A stretch of DNA of 28,122 nucleotides. It comes from an uncultured Parabacteroides sp. Lineage in GTDB: Bacteria; Bacteroidota; Bacteroidia; Bacteroidales; Tannerellaceae. The stretch spans positions 1 through 28,122 of the forward strand of contig URZO01000056.1 of assembly GCA_900552465.1 (NCBI GenBank), in the 5' to 3' direction. Below the pieces are notes generated by a model. It worked only from the letters and a program-made list of their open reading frames with translations, was not told where the DNA came from and ran no database searches. Positions 24,300 through 28,122 of this stretch are shown one piece after another; positions within the stretch are counted from its first letter, which is position 1; each line of letters begins with the position of its first letter. Made by a program: the position numbers and the translations under genes.

Positions 24300-25910
24300 T
24301 TAGAATCCTCTCGCAAACATCCCCCAGAACTCGTCCGCCATCTCCTGCCAGCGAAGGATAGTAGCCCCTGCGAAGTCCGCTGTGTAGCCCGTCAGGAACG
24401 TCCGTGCAGCATTTTCCCCTTTTGTGCTTTGCAATTCCTTGTAACGACTTTCCACAAAAGGCAGTTCAGAGAGTCCCTTTTCTTCAAAATGAGCGACCGC
24501 ACCGTTGATCTTGTCTTTTGTCAATCCCCATCGAACCGTAGCCAATTTGTTTGCCGTCCGGTATTTCCATACGATAGCATCCTCCCGGTGGCGATGTTGT
24601 CCGCAGATACCGAAAGCGACAGGCAGCTCCGTTGTTCCGGAGAAGATAGGGATACGCGGACTCTGCCCCGGATTGTCGAACGACAGCCAGGCAACGCCCC
24701 CCACTGCATCCGGCAACCAACTGCGAAGCTGTATCACATGTGAGTAGGAACATTGCGGGACAGCCACCAGGCGATAGCGCGTCACCGTCTCCTTCTTCAC
24801 GCCGTTCAGCATATTCAGCATATCCGTCCCCATCCAGGGATTAGCCGCCGGGCTGACAATCGTATCCGTCTCTTTCGTCACCTTATTCGTGACAGCCACT
24901 TTCAGGTTCTTCGTCATATCCCAGTCCGTCCCCTCATACGTCTGCCGGAGCAAGGCCATCACATCCGACACGGCAACCGGCTTGTCCGGCTTCACGCTGA
25001 TCGGAAGTTCTTCCGAATCGTAAGACAGGTTGAGTGAAGGAGCAAGCGCATTCAGGATAAAGTATTCGCGGACGCTGAACGACTTCAGTTCCCCGAAATA
25101 GTTCGCCCCACTGTAGGCCTTCCAGAACTTAAACGGCTCCTTGCCGTCCCAGAAGCCCATCTTCTTGGCCACCGAGAATACATTGTCGGAAGCCATATAA
25201 TTGTCCTTGTCTTTCAGGTCGAGCGTCGAGATACGCGAGATATTGGCCGATACCCCCACATGGTCGTCCGGGATGCGGACTGCCGCCCATACGCCCCCGA
25301 TCTTGTCCGGCCCTTCGCCGAACACCTCGAAATGCCATACCTCGTTAGGGTCGGCAATCGTCAGGCATTCCCCGGAATCCCCGTACCCGTATTGGGCAAC
25401 CAACTGGCCGATCAACCGGATCGCTTCGCGTGCCGTCGTGCAACGCTGCAGGGCAATCTTTTCCAACTCTTCGATCATAAACATACCCTTCTCGTTCTGC
25501 ATCTCCTTGCGTCCGGAGATCGTCGTTTCGCCTATCCCCAACTGCTTCTCGTTGAGGCAAGGATAGGAGGTGTTCAGGAACTGGTAGGTCGAGCGGGCTT
25601 CCGGGATCGTCCCCTTCAGCTCCATGTTCGTACGGTCGGCAGGATATTCGGTGTGCATGCGGCCGTTGTAGATTTGGACTGTCGTGTCGCGGTCATAGCT
25701 GGCAGCCGGGACGATCTCCATCCACGTACGGTAATTACCGTCACACGTGTGGCTCGTCATCACCGAACCGTCGGTCGAGGCTTTCTTGCCGACCATGATG
25801 CTTGTACAACTTTCGGGAGTATTGACTGGCCGGGCATATTCGATTTCCTGGGCCAGCAGGTTACAACAGTAACAGATAAAGGCGATCGTAAGGATAAAAA
25901 GTCTATTCAT
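24300..25910 (-). CDS. Exported C69-family dipeptidase (PepD/U34 type)
   Basis: This 536-residue protein has an N-terminal signal (MNRLFILTIAFICYCCNLLA, cut before Q21). A short pro-segment leads to C35 in TPESCTSIMVGKKASTDGS. In this Ntn-hydrolase family such a Cys becomes the N-terminal nucleophile after self-cleavage. Other family features are SHTCDGNYR, the ARSTYQFLNTSYPCLNEKQLGIGETT region, and the TAREAIRLIGQLVAQYGYGDSGECLTIADP block. Length matches Bacteroidetes C69 dipeptidases. The gene is divergent from the GH20 gene across 71 bp and precedes the C1B peptidase gene by 30 bp. On the minus strand, TATCTTTA (25941-25948) is a one-mismatch -7 element for this pair. The physiological peptide is unknown. 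Confidence 0.92.
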   Translation of the reverse strand: MNRLFILTIAFICYCCNLLAQEIEYARPVNTPESCTSIMVGKKASTDGSVMTSHTCDGNYRTWMEIVPAASYDRDTTVQIYNGRMHTEYPADRTNMELKGTIPEARSTYQFLNTSYPCLNEKQLGIGETTISGRKEMQNEKGMFMIEELEKIALQRCTTAREAIRLIGQLVAQYGYGDSGECLTIADPNEVWHFEVFGEGPDKIGGVWAAVRIPDDHVGVSANISRISTLDLKDKDNYMASDNVFSVAKKMGFWDGKEPFKFWKAYSGANYFGELKSFSVREYFILNALAPSLNLSYDSEELPISVKPDKPVAVSDVMALLRQTYEGTDWDMTKNLKVAVTNKVTKETDTIVSPAANPWMGTDMLNMLNGVKKETVTRYRLVAVPQCSYSHVIQLRSWLPDAVGGVAWLSFDNPGQSPRIPIFSGTTELPVAFGICGQHRHREDAIVWKYRTANKLATVRWGLTKDKINGAVAHFEEKGLSELPFVESRYKELQSTKGENAARTFLTGYTADFAGATILRWQEMADEFWGMFARGF

Positions 25911-25954
25911 GAGTTTTGTTCTTTTGTTCAGCGGCTAAAGATATAAATTTTATA

Positions 25955-25962
25955 TATATTTG
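25955..25962 (+). promoter_or_regulatory. -7 promoter element (TATATTTG) for the GH20 gene
   Basis: This exact TAnnTTTG match lies 19 bp before the ATG at 25982 in the 71-bp divergent gap. No TTTG is found at the expected -33 spacing. The surrounding A/T-rich run raises the odds of a chance match, and the leader would be very short. Confidence 0.4.
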
Positions 25963-25981
25963 CCCAATAATATGACATGCC

Positions 25982-27556
25982 ATGAGAAAACTAATTTATT
26001 TAAGCACATTACTACTTCTATTCGTATTGCCCGTAGTGGCACAACAACCTTTATTTCCGACACCGGCAAAGGTACAGAACGGCAAAGGTTCGTTCACCAT
26101 TGGAAAGAATCTTCAGATACAAGGTAATGGCGGATACGCCGAAAAGTTGGCAGCCACCCTGCCGGCCGAGTTGAAAGACGCCGGTATGCAGTCGTCGCCC
26201 GCCAGCGGGACGATCCGCCTGGAACTGCTTCCGGATCAGAAAATGGCCGACGAAGCCTATACCCTCGTTGTCGAACCCGGCAGCATCCTGTTGCAAGCCT
26301 CTTCCGAATCCGGCCTGTTCTATGCCAAGGAAGCCCTCCTGCAACTCTCGCGTTTCGGTAAAGGTAGCGTGCGGGCCTGCAAGATACAGGATCAGCCCCG
26401 TTACGGCTGGCGCGGTTTCATGCTCGACGAAAGCCGCCACTTCTTTGGAAAAGAGAAAGTAAAACAATATCTGGACATCATGGCATCTCTCCGCCTGAAC
26501 GTCTTCCACTGGCACCTCACCGACGAACCGGGCTGGCGTATCGAGATCAAACGCTATCCGAAGCTGACCAGCGTAGGCGCTATCGGTAACTGGCACGATC
26601 CAAAAGCTCCGGCACAGTTCTACACCCAGGACGAGATCAAAGAAATTGTGGCCTATGCCGCCGACCGTCAGATTATGGTCGTTCCCGAATTCGATATGCC
26701 GGGACATGCAACCTCCGTCAGCCGTGCCTATCCCGAAATATCGGGCGGCGGTGAAGGCAAATGGAACGGATTCACTTTCCACCCCTGCAAGGACGAGACG
26801 TTCGAGTTTATCAGCAACGTGCTCGACGAGATCGTGTCTCTTTTTCCGTCCCCCTATATCCATATCGGAGGTGACGAGGTCCACTACGGCAACCAGAGCT
26901 GGTTCACCGATCCCGAAATCCAGCAGTTCATCAAAGACAAGAACTTGGGCAACGAAGTCGGCCTGGAACACTACTTCATCCGCCGTGCTGCCGACATCGT
27001 AGCCTCCAAAGGCAAGACGATGATCGGTTGGGACGAAATGATCGACGCCGGCGTTTCACCCGACAAAGCCGTTATCATGTGGTGGCGCCACGACCGCAAA
27101 CACCAGTTGGTGAAAGCCCTCGAAAACGGCTACCGTGTGATTATGACCCCACGCCGTCCGTTCTATGCCGATTTCATCCAGTACGGCACTCATAAGGTAG
27201 GCCGCGTGTGGGGCGGTTACAACACGCTCGAGGACATCTGCCGTTTCCCCGAAACCATTATTCACCTGACGCGCGACTACGAAGACCAGCTCATGGGCCT
27301 CCAGTTCTCCCTCTGGACCGAACGTGTAGCCGATGCCCGTCGTCTCGACTTCATGACCTTCCCCCGTCTGGCAGCCGTTGCCGAATCCGCCTGGACCCCT
27401 GCCAAGTCAAAAGAATGCAGCCTCTTCATGCAGAAGCTCCCGTACTTCCTGCAATACCTCGATACGAAAGGCATCTACTACTTCAACCCCTTCGCCCCCG
27501 ACACCACCCCCGAACCCGGTGCACCGGACAAGGAGGATGAGTTGAAGAATGGGTAA
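25982..27556 (+). CDS. Exported GH20 beta-N-acetylhexosaminidase
   Basis: This 524-residue enzyme removes terminal beta-linked GlcNAc or GalNAc from host or fungal glycans. A type I signal peptide (MRKLIYLSTLLLLFVLPVVA) is followed by the GH20b alpha/beta domain (about 22-125) and the catalytic TIM barrel (about 130-480). Substrate-binding and catalytic motifs are clear: GFMLDESRHF, NVFHWHLTDEPGWRIE, VVPEFDMPGHA, and the catalytic D298-E299 pair in HIGGDEVHYG, where the Glu is the acid/base and the Asp orients the substrate acetamido group. Many Bacteroidales homologues are longer, with C-terminal accessory domains. This one ends soon after the barrel in a polar tail (PDTTPEPGAPDKEDELKNG). 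It is divergent from the peptidase pair and need not belong to the PUL. Confidence 0.95.
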   Translation: MRKLIYLSTLLLLFVLPVVAQQPLFPTPAKVQNGKGSFTIGKNLQIQGNGGYAEKLAATLPAELKDAGMQSSPASGTIRLELLPDQKMADEAYTLVVEPGSILLQASSESGLFYAKEALLQLSRFGKGSVRACKIQDQPRYGWRGFMLDESRHFFGKEKVKQYLDIMASLRLNVFHWHLTDEPGWRIEIKRYPKLTSVGAIGNWHDPKAPAQFYTQDEIKEIVAYAADRQIMVVPEFDMPGHATSVSRAYPEISGGGEGKWNGFTFHPCKDETFEFISNVLDEIVSLFPSPYIHIGGDEVHYGNQSWFTDPEIQQFIKDKNLGNEVGLEHYFIRRAADIVASKGKTMIGWDEMIDAGVSPDKAVIMWWRHDRKHQLVKALENGYRVIMTPRRPFYADFIQYGTHKVGRVWGGYNTLEDICRFPETIIHLTRDYEDQLMGLQFSLWTERVADARRLDFMTFPRLAAVAESAWTPAKSKECSLFMQKLPYFLQYLDTKGIYYFNPFAPDTTPEPGAPDKEDELKNG

Positions 27557-27615
27557 GGTATGTTGGTGAACATGTAAGGAATCTTTAGAGGTTCATTATA
27601 TATCCAATTGTGGTA

Positions 27616-27654
27616 AGCTTTCAGTTGTCGCAAATCTTGCGACAACTGAAAGCT
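27616..27654. repeat. Perfect 18-bp inverted repeat after the GH20 gene
   Basis: AGCTTTCAGTTGTCGCAA (27616-27633) and its exact reverse complement (27637-27654) enclose a 3-nt spacer. In RNA this would be a very stable hairpin 60 bp after the GH20 stop codon. No T-run follows, so it is either an atypical terminator or part of a repeat element with the neighbouring 34-bp module. Its CAGTTGTCG core also occurs in unit 4 of the 5782-5869 array. Confidence 0.85.
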
Positions 27655-27660
27655 CCCTAT

Positions 27661-27694
27661 GCCGTAGGCTCTCTTTTGCCGTCTGCTTCAGCTG
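27661..27694 (+). repeat. 34-bp dispersed element, right copy
   Basis: This matches the reverse complement of positions 1-34 at 33 of 34 bases. The sequence beyond 27694 continues into a small dyad (CCGTC at 27679-27683 with GACGG at 27694-27698) that the left copy would also form if it continues past the window edge. Sequence left of 27661 is unrelated between the two copies except that both have a dyad there. Confidence 0.8.
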
Positions 27695-27867
27695 ACGGAT
27701 TAAAATATATAAGGCAAAGCCTTTCCTCTGTGGACTTCAGTCCCTCTAATAAACCTATCTTTCATCCCCTACCTTTTTCAATAGCTCCTGAATATCCAAA
27801 CAATTCCGCCATCTGTGCCTGTGTCAGCCAGACCATAAGGAAGTATAAAGAAAATCCCCCTATTTTG

Positions 27868-27898
27868 CCCCTTTTTTGCAAAAAGGCTAAAAAAGGGG
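27868..27898. repeat. Overlapping alternative hairpins
   Basis: CCCCTTTTTT (27868-27877) can pair with AAAAAAGGGG (27889-27898) across an 11-nt loop. Alternatively CCTTTTT (27870-27876) can pair with AAAAAGG (27880-27886). The two structures exclude each other. Low complexity makes chance a real possibility. Confidence 0.45.
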
Positions 27899-28104
27899 TG
27901 AGGACGGAACGCACCAAAAAACGTATCTAAGCGTTTGATTGTAACGGATATATAAAAGTCTTTTATAAGATGCTTGAGAGTACACTTTTAGGCCTGATTT
28001 AGGGGGTAGTTTTTGCCCTGTTTTGTGCTTGTAAGTTATTGGGGATAAAGAAGATAAGGGACTTTTTCAAAATGACTAAAAAAAACGTACGTTTAAATTC
28101 GTCA

Positions 28105-28112
28105 CAAATTTA
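28105..28112 (-). promoter_or_regulatory. Possible minus-strand -7 element (TAAATTTG)
   Basis: Read on the minus strand this is an exact TAnnTTTG match, but its -33 region would lie outside the window. No minus-strand gene follows between here and the GH20 stop, so it is either a chance match or a promoter for a small RNA. Confidence 0.2.
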
Positions 28113-28122
28113 CGCATACTTT

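Larger units (their letters stand above)
27557..28122. other. 566-bp terminal region without a convincing gene
   Basis: This region contains a perfect 18-bp inverted repeat (27616-27654), the right copy of the 34-bp element (27661-27694), three small dyads (27679-27698, 27711-27723, 27732-27743) and alternative hairpins around 27868-27898. An open frame from GTG 27610 to 27930 runs straight through the hairpin and the repeat, has no recognisable domain, and I do not call it a gene. The frame opening at ATG 28072 (MTKKNVRLNS...) stays open to the window edge and could be the start of a gene, but nothing else supports it. Confidence 0.6.

Noticed and set aside
25260..25946. Plus-strand open frame of 228 codons opposite the C69 dipeptidase
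   Set aside because: The minus-strand gene has a complete family signature and signal peptide; the plus-strand translation has none.
1..27694. Terminal inverted repeats of a large transposon
   Set aside because: No transposase, integrase or target-site duplication is visible, and the left copy runs off the window, so its true end is unknown.
27610..27930. 106-codon frame from GTG 27610 after GH20
   Set aside because: Its first codons are the perfect inverted repeat and the 34-bp repeat element, it has no ribosome site, and its composition changes along its length, so it is most likely non-coding repeat DNA read by chance.

Overview
The window looks like a chromosomal segment of a Bacteroidales gut bacterium, most likely Parabacteroides or a close relative. 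The basis is a SusC/SusD pair, many exported glycoside hydrolases, mostly weak Shine-Dalgarno sites, and several matches to the Bacteroidetes -7 promoter element TAnnTTTG. The genus is an inference; the order is well supported.

Layout. Positions 130-5723 hold two tandem paralogous GH2-like (clan GH-A) exo-glycosidases, one a lipoprotein and one with a type I signal peptide. A 358-bp gap follows, with a phased 22-bp palindromic tandem repeat, an inverted repeat and a promoter. A LacZ-architecture GH2 enzyme (6082-9495) comes next, then a 369-bp leader region with a strong palindrome, then the SusC/SusD outer-membrane pair (9865-14555). A double inverted-repeat structure separates SusD from an AraC-family regulator (14764-15627). 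A compact five-gene operon runs from 15765 to 23039: an RraA-type putative aldolase, an enolase-superfamily sugar-acid dehydratase, an SDR dehydrogenase, an SSS-family Na+/solute symporter and a second LacZ-type GH2. All of this reads as one polysaccharide utilisation locus (PUL).

Right of the PUL, two exported peptidases lie on the minus strand (C1B papain-like, 23097-24269; C69 dipeptidase, 24300-25910). Divergent from them is an exported GH20 beta-hexosaminidase (25982-27556). The last 566 bp hold no convincing gene but contain strong hairpins and a 34-bp element whose near-identical inverted copy starts the window.

Proposed working model (inference): SusC/SusD import a glycan or glycoside. 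The four exported GH2 enzymes release a monosaccharide, and the symporter carries it across the inner membrane. The SDR oxidises it, the enolase-superfamily enzyme dehydrates the resulting aldonic acid to a 2-keto-3-deoxy acid, and the RraA-like protein may cleave that to pyruvate plus an aldehyde. This would be a non-phosphorylative oxidative pathway embedded in a PUL, in place of the usual isomerase/kinase route. No lactonase, isomerase, sugar kinase, polysaccharide lyase, sulfatase or recognisable endo-glycanase is seen in the window.
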